In this document: in pieces, positions 13,401 through 22,322 of the stretch
Numbering within the stretch: the first letter of the stretch is position 1
Layout of the letters: each line of letters starts with the position of its first letter
From: Eublepharis macularius
Lineage: Eukaryota; Chordata; Lepidosauria; Squamata; Eublepharidae
NCBI RefSeq assembly: GCF_028583425.1
Contig: NC_072794.1
Span: forward strand, 26,533,232-26,597,231
DNA length: 64,000 bases
Reading direction: 5' to 3'
Made by a program: the position numbers and the translations under genes
The notes under the pieces: model-generated
Databases searched by the model: none
The model's input: only the letters and a program-made list of their open reading frames with translations
Told to the model about the DNA's origin: nothing

Positions 13401-14480
13401 TATATTTTATTAGCTTTAAGGAGTGTTGCAAAGCTTAAAGCACTCAGACACGGGCAACAGACATAAAACAAAGAAACTTTACTGTTGTTATTTTAAAAGC
13501 TGCCTATTTGAAAACTTAAGAGCTTGTTACCTTTAAGCATCTCTGATTGGCATCCATTAGTTGTTCATCTTACCCATCTATTAGAGTGCGTGCCTCTTCT
13601 ATGCCTAGTTGATCTGGCCCAGACCAAAGTGGAAAGAATAGGGAAGGGTCCAAGGTATACTGAGAAACCATCTTTTCGAGAACTCAGGGCCAAGCTACAA
13701 GTGACAAAGTGATCAAGTGGAGCACAAGTGAACAGGGAGGGATACACGTGAGTCTGTTCACTTGCCATTCAAGTGTCATTCGTCACTTGTAGCTTGGCCC
13801 TTAGTGTATCACCCAGCAACTCAAGAGCCAATCAGGACGAAGCTGCTAATTAGCATTACAGCTGTGAGAAAATCTAAGGAGGACAGACTGAGCTTCTCTG
13901 AGACAGGCTCTCAAGGTTGAATCACTTGGGAACTCAGAGACCGGTTTGCAGGTGGTGTTGATTAACTTAGCCGGCACATTTTAGGTTAGGCCAGAGTCTG
14001 CTATTACTCACAACGCTGAACCAAAGTTAAGCCGTTTTTACCAGAATCCTGGCCTTAACTGGCAACTTCCATACAGTGTGGTCCTAAGGAATGAGAGACG
14101 AAAGGAGAAGAGAAGAGGAAAAAATATGTGGTGGGAAGGTTAACTGGGGGAACAAGGGAACATATTGGTTAGGAACTGTAAAAGTAAGAGAGGCTGTAGT
14201 TCATGCATTGATTTCAAATCAGCAGCTAAACTTCAAAATAAAATCCGCTGAAGCCTGCTAGTATTCTTGTGATAGATAGGTAGCTGTGTTAGTCTGTCTG
14301 TAGCAGTAGAAAGGAGCAAGAGTCCAGTAGCACCTATAAGACTAACAACATTTGTTACCCTACCCTACTACCAATTTTGTTAGACTTATAGGTGCTGCAG
14401 TATTCTTGTGAGACATCAAGGCAAGAGTTTGGCCAAGGGATCTTGCAATGTTTCAAGTATTGGTGAGGGAGCAGACATCC

Positions 14481-14518
<38 letters not shown>

Positions 14519-15225
14519 ATAGTAGTTTGCTGCCTATTCGTGTTTTCATTTTTGAGCATTCATAGCACTTCAGATACATTATCTTTTTTGAAATAATTGC
14601 ACCTCTGTAAGGTAGGTCAGTATTATTCCCCTTTTGCAGGTGATGTGGACTCAGAGGGGGTAGTCTGCCTAAAGCCTCCTAATACCAGAGGAGAAATTGA
14701 ACCTGGAGAGTTCCCACTTTAGAGTTTAGTCTTTGTGGGGCATGCAAGAAGAGCATCCATATGTGATTTGTGAGCGTCATGAGAAAGTCTGATAGCAAAA
14801 GAGCATGTGGGCAAGGGGAGACAAACCCTGCCAGTGCCATTCCTTCATCTCAGCAGTAGCTGCTCACGGTATTTTGCTTCCAACCTGATCTTCTTCCAGT
14901 ACTGTAGTCAGACTGGGAGAAACATGCTCCAAACAACAGAGTGTGGCAAGGTCAGGGGAGGGAGGGTGCAGGGTTTCCTGGCCCTCATCCACACGCTTAG
15001 TTTTCTGACATCCCTCCTCATTTCGCTTGTGAATACATACACGTGGGGTCTGCGGGGATGTCCACTGTGGCCCTCGGTTCACACCTCTTGCCATGTTTCC
15101 CTCCAGATGAAGACTGTGAAGACAAAGCCTCAGCAAACTGTGTGCTGGTCCTGAAAGTGAAGCTGTGTTCCCACTGGTACTACCGGAAGGCCTGCTGTAG
15201 ATCTTGTAGGAGTAAGGCAATCTGA
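1042..15225 (+). CDS. ADAMTSL2: ADAMTSL2, C-terminal part (nine coding exons: spacer, TSR2-7, PLAC)
   Basis: ADAMTS-like 2 is a secreted, catalytically inactive ADAMTS relative that binds fibrillin microfibrils and LTBP1 and limits TGF-beta availability (known for the family). The exons join at 1042..1465, 2690..2796, 7059..7185, 7734..7947, 8256..8411, 9154..9324, 12109..12285, 12577..12721 and 15107..15225, giving 545 residues plus stop with every phase agreeing. They encode six thrombospondin type 1 repeats with WxxxxWxxC and CS/NxTCG motifs, then a C-terminal PLAC domain. Segments such as [44 protein letters not shown] and [13 protein letters not shown] match my memory of human ADAMTSL2 closely, far better than other ADAMTSL members. 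The human protein is about 951 residues, so the signal peptide, TSR1, cysteine-rich and spacer exons lie left of the window. No frameshift or stop is seen. Introns hold many TEs but all nine exons are clean. Confidence 0.95.
1466..2689. other. ADAMTSL2 intron, no recognisable element
   Basis: AT-rich unique-looking sequence. No repeat, RNA gene or further exon was found on either strand. Confidence 0.6.
2690..2796 (+). CDS. ADAMTSL2: ADAMTSL2 exon: linker and start of TSR2
   Basis: 107 nt, acceptor cttctgcag, donor TCAG/gtaat. It completes the split Ser codon and encodes [20 protein letters not shown] followed by [15 protein letters not shown], the WxxxxxxPCSxTC opening of TSR2. It ends in phase 1 and joins the exon at 7059 across a 4.26 kb intron. 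Confidence 0.93.
3360..3592 (-). repeat. 5S-rRNA-derived SINE (antisense)
   Basis: Read on the - strand, the 5' half matches the 5S rRNA interior (agaagctaagcaggat, ttggttagtaattggctggg). It is followed by a body ending gtaagtcagctatgacttgag. Other copies lie at 38488 (+) and 61425 (-). Confidence 0.8.
3724..4953 (+). pseudogene. Chimeric open frame: antisense LTR joined to CR1 reverse transcriptase
   Basis: A 409-codon frame opens in the antisense LTR; its first 40 residues, beginning [10 protein letters not shown], are LTR-derived. It runs in frame into the CR1 RT segment at 3844. FADDT lies near residue 139. The N-terminal part is a fusion by chance of insertion: the same LTR-encoded stretch is present without CR1 in copy B on the other strand. 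A 5'-truncated LINE RT is not expected to be functional. Confidence 0.85.
3844..5174 (+). mobile_element. CR1 LINE, 5'-truncated, with intact reverse transcriptase C-terminal half
   Basis: The open frame to 4953 contains RT palm motifs [23 protein letters not shown] and the catalytic FADDTK. It continues with [40 protein letters not shown] and [14 protein letters not shown], all hallmarks of CR1 pol. The 3' end has the CR1 signature gatgggccactggcctgatc followed by the tandem octamer (tgttctta)n. Endonuclease and the first RT motifs are missing through 5' truncation. It sits inside LTR copy A with a possible 6-bp duplication acacaa. The frame has no stop over about 370 codons, so it is fairly young. 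Confidence 0.92.
6640..6925 (+). repeat. LINE 3' tail (L2-like)
   Basis: The ending ttttatgatctgccttgag...ggtggattacaaaataaa matches the common vertebrate L2-type 3' end (gccgccttgag...gcgggctataaataa). A similar tail lies at 53790-53935. Confidence 0.5.
7059..7185 (+). CDS. ADAMTSL2: ADAMTSL2 exon: rest of TSR2
   Basis: 127 nt, acceptor gtgtccacatag, donor CCCCG/gtgag. It encodes [20 protein letters not shown], then [10 protein letters not shown] and [11 protein letters not shown], supplying the remaining cysteines of TSR2. Phase 1 in, phase 2 out (CG + G = Arg). Confidence 0.95.
7734..7947 (+). CDS. ADAMTSL2: ADAMTSL2 exon: TSR3 and opening of TSR4
   Basis: 214 nt. The acceptor AG lies in ctcatggag after a pyrimidine-rich tract; the donor is TCTGAG/gtatg. 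It encodes [20 protein letters not shown], the full TSR3, and WELSEWSE, the start of TSR4. From here on each intron falls just before the first cysteine of the next TSR, a regular exon plan within this array. Confidence 0.96.
8256..8411 (+). CDS. ADAMTSL2: ADAMTSL2 exon: TSR4 body and opening of TSR5
   Basis: 156 nt (52 codons, phase 0 both ends), acceptor ttgccttaacag, donor GGACCA/gtgag. It encodes [17 protein letters not shown] to [10 protein letters not shown], then WTASDWGP opening TSR5. Confidence 0.96.
8696..8955 (-). repeat. BovB/RTE-like LINE 3' fragment
   Basis: The + strand reads cttccaacttatggtgaccc...cttttccagtgag...cttctcatgatgtgaccaa...gcttcagctt. This is the familiar BovB 3' region in antisense. 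It lies in an ADAMTSL2 intron. Confidence 0.65.
9154..9324 (+). CDS. ADAMTSL2: ADAMTSL2 exon: TSR5 body and opening of TSR6
   Basis: 171 nt (57 codons, phase 0), acceptor tttctccaag, donor AATCCA/gtaag. It encodes [18 protein letters not shown] to [10 protein letters not shown], then WVEQEWNP opening TSR6. The [11 protein letters not shown] stretch is diagnostic for ADAMTSL2 as I remember the human protein. Confidence 0.96.
9480..9776. repeat. Dispersed medium-repeat family, copy
   Basis: The stretch with aacaagtcaggtcttgggct, a purine/G run and gagctgaatcaggccccgg resembles blocks at 19890-20230, 33180-33480 and 28640-28910. I cannot name the family. Confidence 0.4.
9780..10400. mobile_element. 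621-bp MITE, Harbinger-like, TSD TTA
   Basis: Termini ggccgattccagatggcc and cccgtctggaatcggcc are inverted repeats, flanked by TTA on both sides (9777..9779, 10401..10403). A 3-bp TWA-type duplication suggests PIF/Harbinger. The centre holds a cluster of TGCGCAAATG-like motifs between mirrored ttttttaaaaaa tracts. No transposase is encoded. Confidence 0.8.
10404..11310. other. ADAMTSL2 intron, no recognisable element
   Basis: Contains a short (tg)n-(g)n stretch near 10510-10532 and a duplicated tgttttgtgacagtgaa at 10670-10710. No gene or TE was recognised on either strand. Confidence 0.5.
11327..11876 (+). mobile_element. 5'-truncated L1 LINE (ORF2 C-terminus plus 3'UTR), 16-bp TSD
   Basis: The open frame to 11649 encodes the L1 ORF2p C-terminus ([55 protein letters not shown]). 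A G-rich 3'UTR and aataaaaattttcaaaaaaa tail follow. It is bounded by the duplication aagttttataaaaaat at 11311..11326 and 11877..11892. The near-perfect duplication suggests a recent insertion. Confidence 0.88.
12109..12285 (+). CDS. ADAMTSL2: ADAMTSL2 exon: TSR6 body and opening of TSR7
   Basis: 177 nt (59 codons, phase 0), acceptor gtgtattccag, donor TCCCAG/gtaga. It encodes [16 protein letters not shown], with a possible N-glycosylation sequon NAT, then [16 protein letters not shown]. The middle ([13 protein letters not shown]) diverges most from the human sequence I remember. Confidence 0.95.
12577..12721 (+). CDS. ADAMTSL2: ADAMTSL2 exon: TSR7
   Basis: 145 nt, acceptor atccttccacag, donor CTCCAG/gtaaa. 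It encodes [20 protein letters not shown] to [11 protein letters not shown], completing TSR7; phase 1 out. Confidence 0.95.
12933..13110 (-). repeat. SINE fragment (squamate tRNA-SINE 3' part)
   Basis: The run agtaaaggtggtcccctgtg...gacccatgggg...ggtggtttgccattgccttc...cactttaccccca matches a dispersed squamate SINE I recall. The tRNA head is absent or diverged. It lies in the last ADAMTSL2 intron. Confidence 0.45.
13687..13800. mobile_element. MITE, TIR gggccaagctacaagtgac, short copy
   Basis: 114-bp inverted-repeat element, gggccaagctacaagtgac to cacttgtagcttggccc. It is an internally deleted relative of the 232-bp copies at 20832, 32262, 45027 and 63214. Confidence 0.75.
14268..14402. repeat. 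Possibly Penelope-like repeat, short inverted copy
   Basis: gatagataggtagctgtgtt, agtctgtctgtagcagtag and agtccagtagcacctataag are followed by an inverted half with gttagacttataggtgctgc. Confidence 0.55.
14482..14527 (+). repeat. (TAG)n microsatellite
   Basis: About 14 tandem tag units, the last interrupted by aat. Confidence 0.95.
14558..14700 (+). repeat. MIR/L2-type ancient repeat
   Basis: agcacttcagatacattatc...ctctgtaaggtaggtcagta...ttattccccttttgcaggtg follows the usual vertebrate SINE pattern. Related pieces lie near 15650 and 28450. Confidence 0.4.
15107..15225 (+). CDS. ADAMTSL2: ADAMTSL2 terminal coding exon: PLAC domain
   Basis: 119 nt to the TGA stop, acceptor tgtttccctccag. 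It encodes the PLAC domain, with six cysteines spaced as in ADAMTSL and papilin C-termini: [34 protein letters not shown], then RSKAI and stop. Confidence 0.96.
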
Positions 15226-16190
15226 TTGCCTCCCTCTGACTTTTATTTTACATTTCCTGCCAGAAACAGGGAGCAAATCACCCCCTAAGAAACGGAGTGG
15301 GACTGAAATCCACATTCTGCCCCAGCAGCCAAACTGTCGGCTTCCATGAGAAAAATACCTAGCTACTCCAGTCTTTCAGGTGACACCCAGAAAGACCCTG
15401 TTTGTGAGTTTTTTTCAAAACAGGTCGTGCCACACGGCTGGTCTTGGAACTCAACTTCACCTTGCCAGGCACAGGCGTTTTGCCACACTGAAAGAAACAG
15501 CACAATTCCTACTGCCCCCAAATCCTGGACTGCTAACTTGTTCTTGAGTTATCAGAGCCATGTTGAACCAGCTGGCTGGCCCCTACAGACGTCCACATCC
15601 CATTCCCTCTGCTCCGCAAGGTGAACTCTGACCTCTGGAGACAAATACTGCTACTTGGCATTTATATAGTGCTTTGGAGTGTTCCAAGCACTTCTCGTGT
15701 GTTGTCCTGTATGGTAGGTCATTCTTATCGTTTCGATATGGCCGATAAAGGACCCGAAGCTGAGAGAAAGTGAGGTAACTTAACAAGTTCATGGATCCAG
15801 AAGAAACGGGGGGCCAAGGTTTCGGCGGGGGTGTTGTTGAACTGAAACTGCGCAGCCAGTTCTTGCGAGCCATGTTGTATCCATGCACAGCCTATGCCAT
15901 TCTTGTGGCGTTCAGAAGAAACATGAAGGCCAGGATGAATGTCCTGTACAAGGGAGGACAACCCACCTCGTTGCTTAAGAACATGGCAACTTCTTTTTTC
16001 AGCTGTGTCCAGGATGCTGTTTGGAACGCAGGAAGGTGTTTGGAAGGAAGTTGAGGGCGGGGGTGGCTGTGTGAAACCAATGATCTCAATAAATGTAGCT
16101 CCTTGCCTGTGTTTAACAGCTTTTCATCTATAAGATCACTTTTTAAAAAAGTATCACTTTCAAATAAAGACAGTGAAATAAACACTTGGG
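15226..16190 (+). other. ADAMTSL2: ADAMTSL2 3' untranslated region (extent inferred)
   Basis: Sequence after the PLAC stop codon is mostly non-repetitive up to a cluster of AATAAA hexamers at 16088, 16163 and 16177. A stretch around 15648-15790 resembles the ancient MIR/L2-type repeat that often sits in vertebrate UTRs. The end point is inferred from the hexamers only. Confidence 0.5.
16088..16182 (+). terminator. Polyadenylation signals for ADAMTSL2
   Basis: Three canonical AATAAA hexamers occur within 95 bases (16088, 16163, 16177), 0.86-0.96 kb past the stop codon. They are the first such cluster downstream of the gene. Which one is used cannot be told from sequence. Confidence 0.5.
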
Positions 16191-16384
16191 TTGCCACAAA
16201 GTGAAGCGATTCATGGGTGAATGGAAGGGTCTGGGCAAGTGACCAAGCCACAGATAGCAAGCTGTGGCATGTGGGATCTACAGGCATAATAGGGGTAGGG
16301 CTCGGATCAGCAGTCTAGCAATGCTTAGGTCCCAGTACAAAGCTCTAATTAGAAGAAATTAAAACATGCTAAATGTCTCTGGAA

Positions 16385-16700
16385 TGAGTTAGATCGCGCC
16401 GTAGCTGAAAGAAATGACTCGCGATTTTGGGACTTGGTTGCATTCAAAAGAAGTTCCCTCTACTGCCATATTGATTCATTTATTCCAGGCCACGTCTGGT
16501 CTTCTTACTTTAATAAAGTTTTTGGGCCTCAATATCCCCAACCAGAGGAGACTTGGACTTGCCAACAGGTTGTACATCAGGATTCTCTGGTCCTGCCAGA
16601 ATGGGCACCGGTTTCCAAAGCTGAAATTAGAGGACTAATTGCCTCATTACCCACTGGTAAATCTCCAGGTGAGGATATGTTACCACTCTGTACTCTTAGA
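16385..16700 (+). pseudogene. LINE pol fragment (region just before the RT fingers)
   Basis: The frame encodes NELDRAVAERNDSRFWDLVA, then a linker, WAPVSKAEIRGLIASLPTGK and SPGEDMLP. This matches the pre-RT motif (v..eev..ai..lk.gKspGpD) of L2/CR1-type LINEs. It is truncated at both sides and followed by a hAT MITE at 16727. Clade is not resolved. Confidence 0.6.
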
Positions 16701-16726
16701 ACATTTTGGTTTGGGGTGTTTGTAAC

Positions 16727-16987
16727 CAGGGCTTTTTTTTCTGGGAAAAGAGGTGGTGGAACTCAACGGTTTGCCCTTGGAGAAAATGGTCACATGGCTG
16801 GTGCCCCCGCCCCCTGATCTCCAGACAGAGGGGAGTTTAGATTGCCCTCCGCGCTGCTCAGCGGCACGGAGAGCAATCTAAACTCCCCTCTGTCTGGAGA
16901 TCAGGGGGCAGGGGCACCAGCCATGTGACCATTTTCAAGAGGTTCCGGAACTCAGTTCCACTGTGTTCCTGCTGAAAAAAAGCCCTG
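16727..16987. mobile_element. hAT MITE, TIR cagggcttttttt, TSD TTTGTAAC
   Basis: 261-bp near-palindrome with arms such as ctgatctccagacagagggg. Ends are cagggcttttttt and aaaaaaagccctg, and a perfect 8-bp duplication TTTGTAAC lies at 16719..16726 and 16988..16995. Eight-base TSDs mark the hAT superfamily. Relatives lie at 24204, 39235, 41618 and 62036. Confidence 0.92.
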
Positions 16988-16995
16988 TTTGTAAC

Positions 16996-18584
16996 ACTTC
17001 TAGCCCCACAGAGGGGCAAGGGGCATGTGAAATTGAGGCTGCCCTATCTAAAGCATCAGGTAACAAGGCCAGAAGGACCAGCTTAGGAGGGCTGCAGCTC
17101 TGTTTTCTAGGCATCAGTAGGATAGGTTGTTGGGAGAAAGAGGGGGAGCCACATGAGGAAGCAACCCGCTTGCCTGTGCTCGAAGATATGGAAAAGCCAA
17201 GTTCCGTATTAGGGTTTCCTTGCATCATTGCCTCACTGTTTTGGAGCATTGTGTGTCTTTTTTTAAAAAAATGATTGTCTCCATTACAGATCGAGGGACT
17301 AATTATGTGTTGTACTGTCTATGGGTCTGCTCTGTGTCCTGTCAAGTAGATGTGTGCTGGGAGTTCCCTGCTGGAACTTAGATTCTCAGGCATATGGGGG
17401 TCCCGTTCAGATTGGAACCATGGAAGATGCCCTCCGCCCTTCCTTGATCTGAAATGGTGACAGAGAGTTGCTGTTTGCCCCATTGGAAAAACTTACGTGT
17501 AGTCCACATTTTCCTGGGTAGGTTGAGTAGTAATTCATCAGGGGAACTTCATGATGGGAAATTGTGTGTGAGAGGGGTGGGGAAGGCTTAAACCTTTTCT
17601 CCCCACAAGCTAGGGTTCTGATAAAAATCAGACCTCCCGCATACACCTGAGTTTCAGCAGAAAACACCCAGAACACATCTGCTGGACAGGACAGGGCAGA
17701 TTTGTAAACTGTAGAACATGAAGTTAGGCCCTGAACTTATTCCTGCACCCCCTCCCCCCCAAAGACATCCCCTCAGCAGGCCACCCAATTGACCACTCCC
17801 AAGGAACTGATGAGTGGGAGAAAAAATGGCTGCCACATAGTGATACTCCAGGAATTTCCCCTAGTCTCTATAGTAAAGATAATACAGACTGGAGAAGGCA
17901 GCCTGGAAGTGACATCACATCTGCCCCATGTTACCTTCACCACATGCAGACACCCTTCAATCTCAGCATTTGCTGAAACGGTTGTGGGAATCCTACCTCC
18001 CGCACTGGAGGTCTGCTCAGGAGGCAGCATGCTTCCACTTCCCAGTACTAATTACACATCAGATCAATTAACTAAAAAAAAAAAGGAGGCTAGATGATCT
18101 CTCTCCCAAACTCTCTTTTCCCGTCCCTCTCATCTCTGCCATTTGGGCAAAACATGCTACTGTAGAAGCAATGAGGGAATGTGTGGGCCTTTTGTACAAG
18201 ACGGAACATTAAAGCATTCTTTGATGAATCATACAGAACCTCCTCTAATGGGCCAGCCAGTCTTGCTTCCAGCACAGTTTTACATACCTTTGTCCACATT
18301 GACTATTTCAACGAATAAGTTAATGCTAATTTTGATCATCCCAAATCAGCTGGTCCTGTGTTGTACCATATCTTTTTTTTTTTTAAAGAAAAAAACCTAC
18401 AGTTTGATGTTCGCTTTAGCAGTTCTTAGTAATGTTAATGGCTGCTGATCTGTTTGGGTTGGTAGTGCTTTGACATGTGTGCCGTTTCAGGAGGAAAGAT
18501 GTGGACGTGTTTGGCAGGTATTCAAATTGTTTGGTGCCGAACCAAACAAACTCAAATGATCAGCCCTTGTCTGATCATCATAGG
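16996..18584. other. Intergenic stretch right of ADAMTSL2
   Basis: Contains a copy of a dispersed family at about 17380-17660 (gttgctgtttgccccattgg...aaaaacttac), related to 28640-28910. No gene, RNA or other element was recognised. Confidence 0.4.
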
Positions 18585-18730
18585 CTGATTCCACACACGT
18601 TGGATAATGCACTTTCAATGCACTTTATCAATCGTTTGAGGTGAATTTTTTGTTCCGCACACACAAAACTCCGTTCCAAATTATCTATAAAGAGGATTGG
18701 AAGTGCATTATCCACCGTGTGCGGAATCAC
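18585..18730. mobile_element. MITE, TIR ctgattccacacacgttgg, copy 2
   Basis: Same family as 61..206. Ends are ctgattccacacacgttgg and gtgtgcggaatcac. Confidence 0.75.
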
Positions 18731-19326
18731 TCATAGTTGAACAAAGCAAGTTAAATTGTGGAACGTGTTTAGTGCAACGTTCACGGCATCTCTACGCAGA
18801 ACACACACAGTTTCAGACTGCTTGTGAGTTTAGGGTCTCCAGCCATAGGCAAGAATATTTCTGTTTTAAGCTCTAAAGTTCATGACAGACATTAATGTAA
18901 GGCATCAAACACCCATTTTAGTATTTCAAAGTCTGTATTTATTTCTTTATAACTTCCAATCTGGTTCTATAGCTGAGTGACAAATAAGAGATGTTCAAAT
19001 CAAATGACAGACCTGAAGTATAAAGATGAAAACAACAATGGTAACAGATCAAGCCTTCCCTCTCCTATTCACAGTGCTTCACCTGCCAACTGATGCCTTC
19101 CTGTTTAACGTTTTACCCCTGGTGCTCTCCTCCTGCTACGGAGCCAGTGCAGTTTTCTTCCAGAGACGAGGAGGGGGAGAATCAGCACCTTGAACAGAAA
19201 AGTCTCCGCTTTGGCTTGGAACAAAAAGAGGGGCAGGAAGTGGGTTTCCAGTGTCTGTACTCTAAGGTGTACAAAGAAGAGACCTACAGTGACTGCAGCC
19301 CAGTATCTTAATACTCCAGTGTAGTT

Positions 19327-19460
19327 TGATTCTGCACACATTGGATGATGCACTTTCGCAATTGTTTTGAAGTGAATTTTTTGTTTCACGCATGAAAAAT
19401 TCCGTTCCAAATGATCTCTAAAGAGGATTGGAAGTGCATTATCCAATGTGTGCGGAATCA
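19327..19460. mobile_element. MITE, TIR tgattccgcacacgttgg family, copy 3
   Basis: Ends tgattctgcacacattggat and atccaatgtgtgcggaatca are mutually inverted. It is slightly shorter than copies 1 and 2, through loss in the left arm. Confidence 0.75.
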
Positions 19461-20831
19461 ACAAGTGTCAAGGGCAGCAAAAGGCAGAGCAATGCATGCT
19501 GGGATATTCTGGTCCCTCCCCTCAGGAGACACCCCTTTCTGTTTGGGAGGATGGCATTTATGAAGGTGGCACTGTGGGATATTACCTTTACAGAAGTCTG
19601 ACCTTGAGGAAAAATTTTGGATTCAAGATGGATAGTTATAGCAGGCCCCATATTGTGAAATTGTAATTTGGTGAATCTGGACCTACACTAAACTACCAGT
19701 TGATTTTTGAAATAGTCATTGGAAATGGAAATCAAGCTTCCCCAGTGGTACTTTGGTAGTGGATGGATGCTAATCTGGAAGATCCAGCAATAGTTCTGAG
19801 TATAATAAAACCACATTTTTAAAAAGTGCCTCATTCAAACCATTTCAGGCTATGTCTGTCCTTGTCAACCAGCCTAAGGGCCTAACTATGTTATTACACA
19901 TTTTGGCAAGTCAGGTCCAGGTTCCTTGGCTCTAACTCACTTCCCCCATAGTCAAACAGCAGCTTTGGGGGTGAAAATCAGCTCAGGACAGCAGCACAGG
20001 GGGAGGAGTGGCTCCTGCCTCTCCCCATGCCATCTTCCTGAGCAGAAATGGGGAGTAAACCAGAGTGTTTTCGTTCCCTGGAGCTGTTTTTGCTTGGGAT
20101 GATGATGGGGTGGAAGCCCCTTCTCCCTCTCAAACCATAGTTCTGAGCTGAATTGGACCCTTGTAGACTTTAAAAAATCCCTTTCCCCACAGCTGCTGAA
20201 TTGCCAAAATTAATAGTGTGTAGTTTGACCCTAAATGGTCAGATGACACCATTCAAATTGAGAGGCCTCACGGTCCTGCTCTGTTCCCCATTTGTGGTGT
20301 GCAACCACTGGCCTCAGATGATATCGCCATCCACCAGTGGCCAGATGTGCATTATGAAGAGCATTCACATCTGACTGTACACACGGATCTACTTTCTGGA
20401 TTGGGGCAACTACCTTGCTTCTTCCAAATGGAGTTTAAATGTGGGTGAAACAGAAACAAAAATAATCACTACAGCAATCACTGCTGGAACAAAATCAGAT
20501 GTAAGCAAGGAAGAACAATAAGGGTGCATCGCTCTTCAGATATTCCCCCTGGCACATTTGTCATAAACCACTGAACTGAACTTACTATCCAATATTAATC
20601 AATTCAACCCCACTGGACACACAATGTAGAATGAAGTTAGTTGGGAACAAATCCCAGGGAAATCAATGAGACAGAAATGTGGAACAGCCGTTTTTACACA
20701 GTACGCCAAATAAGACGGGAACTCAAGTTACAGCAGCGTCGCAAGGACCTATATAGTGCCTTTTCCTGTGCCAGTAGGTTTACTTAATAGTCCTGACCCT
20801 GCAGCTTGTCCCCCATCCTTCCAGAAACTCA
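19461..20831. other. Intergenic stretch with a dispersed-family copy
   Basis: 19890-20230 resembles the unnamed family at 9480 and 33180 (ttttggcaagtcaggtccag, agctgaattggacccttgta). The rest shows no recognisable feature. Confidence 0.4.
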
Positions 20832-21063
20832 GGGCCAAGCTACAAGTGACGTCTGACATAGGTTGGACACTTGTCAGCTTCCCTCAAGTTTTGATGGGAA
20901 ATGTAGGCATCCTGGTCTTGCAGCTTGGCTCTCCGACTGCTGTCCAATGGACTTTTCAACTGTCACGTGTCCAACATTCCACCAAGCTGCCTACATTTCC
21001 CATCAAAACTTGAGGGAAGCTGACAAGTGTCCAACCTGTGTAATTCGTCACTTGTAGTTTGGC
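20832..21063. mobile_element. MITE, TIR gggccaagctacaagtgac, copy 2
   Basis: 232 bp. The arms cttccctcaagttttgatgg and ccatcaaaacttgagggaag are inverted, so the single strand could fold into a long hairpin. The tetrapod-wide hAT and L1 families do not match; 3-bp duplications in other copies suggest a Harbinger-type element. Confidence 0.8.
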
Positions 21064-21689
21064 ACTGAGGTAATGCCGGTGTGAGGAGATGCTACAGAAC
21101 AGGCACTGCTTGTGTAGTCCAAAGTTTCACATGGTACCATATTGGCAAAAGTAGAAACCACCACCCACCCCACACACATAACAGCTCCCATGCCATTGCC
21201 ACAACCTTGTGAGATTAGTAGTGACTTTAGATCAATCATGAAATCACACTAGTATAGAAAAAGAGACATGAAATATATTCTTTGTGTATATTTTAAAGTA
21301 ACTGGTCCCTGCCTGGGCCCCTTCTTGGGCCTTTCTGGTTGCACACCGGAAAAGGAGAACTTTTGGCCTTCAGGAAGTATAGATAAATGGACATTCCTTA
21401 GACCCATCTGCAGAAACGGAGATAAGAAAGAGTGAGGGTGGAATGACCATATATGGGGAAGCTGATAACAAGAAGGTATGAACAGGGATAGAATTGCAGA
21501 TGTCCTGTTGTGAGACTAAGTTTGAAAAACAAACAATAGCCAATCCAAAGATGTGAAAGAAGTCAGATGCTTTGCCTTAAGTGTGACTTTCGTTCAACCG
21601 TTTCTTCCCAATTACTACGTGAATGAAGGGTTATTTATTTAAAATATTTCTATACTCAGAGCCCCAGGCAGCCAACAAAATAAACTGGA

Positions 21690-21800
21690 AAACTAGCAGT
21701 AGAAAAGAGCATGAGTCCAGTAGCACCTACAAGACTAACATAATTTGTGGTAAGACTAACATAATTTGTGGTATCTGAAGAAGCTGAGTATGTGGGGGCT
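21690..21800. repeat. Possibly Penelope-like repeat copy
   Basis: tagcagtagaaaagagcatg and agtccagtagcacctacaag are followed by a direct repeat of gactaacataatttgtggta. Confidence 0.5.
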
Positions 21801-22145
21801 CTTTCTCCCCCACCTCCTTCTCTTCTTTGTTTGTTATATAGAAAGACCATGTTGGGAAGTGGGAATGGAAGATGGCAGGCACAGCTCCTTACTCTGTGCT
21901 AAATCAAACTATCACCAAATTCAATTGTCAACCACCAGTCCCTTACATTCTATATCTGTTGCCCCTAGGTTAGCAACCCAGGGGAGAAGGAAGTGTTAAC
22001 TGATAATGGGACATATCTGGCATTTCTGCTTCCAGTTTTCCAGTTTACCAAGCCACAAAATATTACAAGGAATAGCTGCCATATTCTTGAGCTGCATGGA
22101 ATTAGCAGGTTTATATTCCATTCTCAAAATGTGGTCAGATAAATT

Positions 22146-22322
22146 TAGGGTTGCCAACTCCAGTTTGGGAAATTCCTAGAAATCTGAGGACAGAGCCTGG
22201 GGATAACATAGACACCACCCTCTGAAGCTGCCATAGTATCTAGGGGAACAGATTTCTGTAGCCCAGAAATGTAATTCCTGCAGATCTCCAGCCCCCACCC
22301 CCCCGGGAGGCTGGCAGCCTTA
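22146..22322. repeat. TIR element of the 'gttgccaactc' family
   Basis: Starts agggttgccaactccag, has internal cagatctccagccccc, and ends ggctggcagcctta. Relatives lie at 32596-32815 and 58955-59175. It is probably a non-autonomous DNA element. Confidence 0.45.

Noticed and set aside
14408-14596. Poly-valine reading frame
   Set aside because: It is the translation of a (TAG)n microsatellite.
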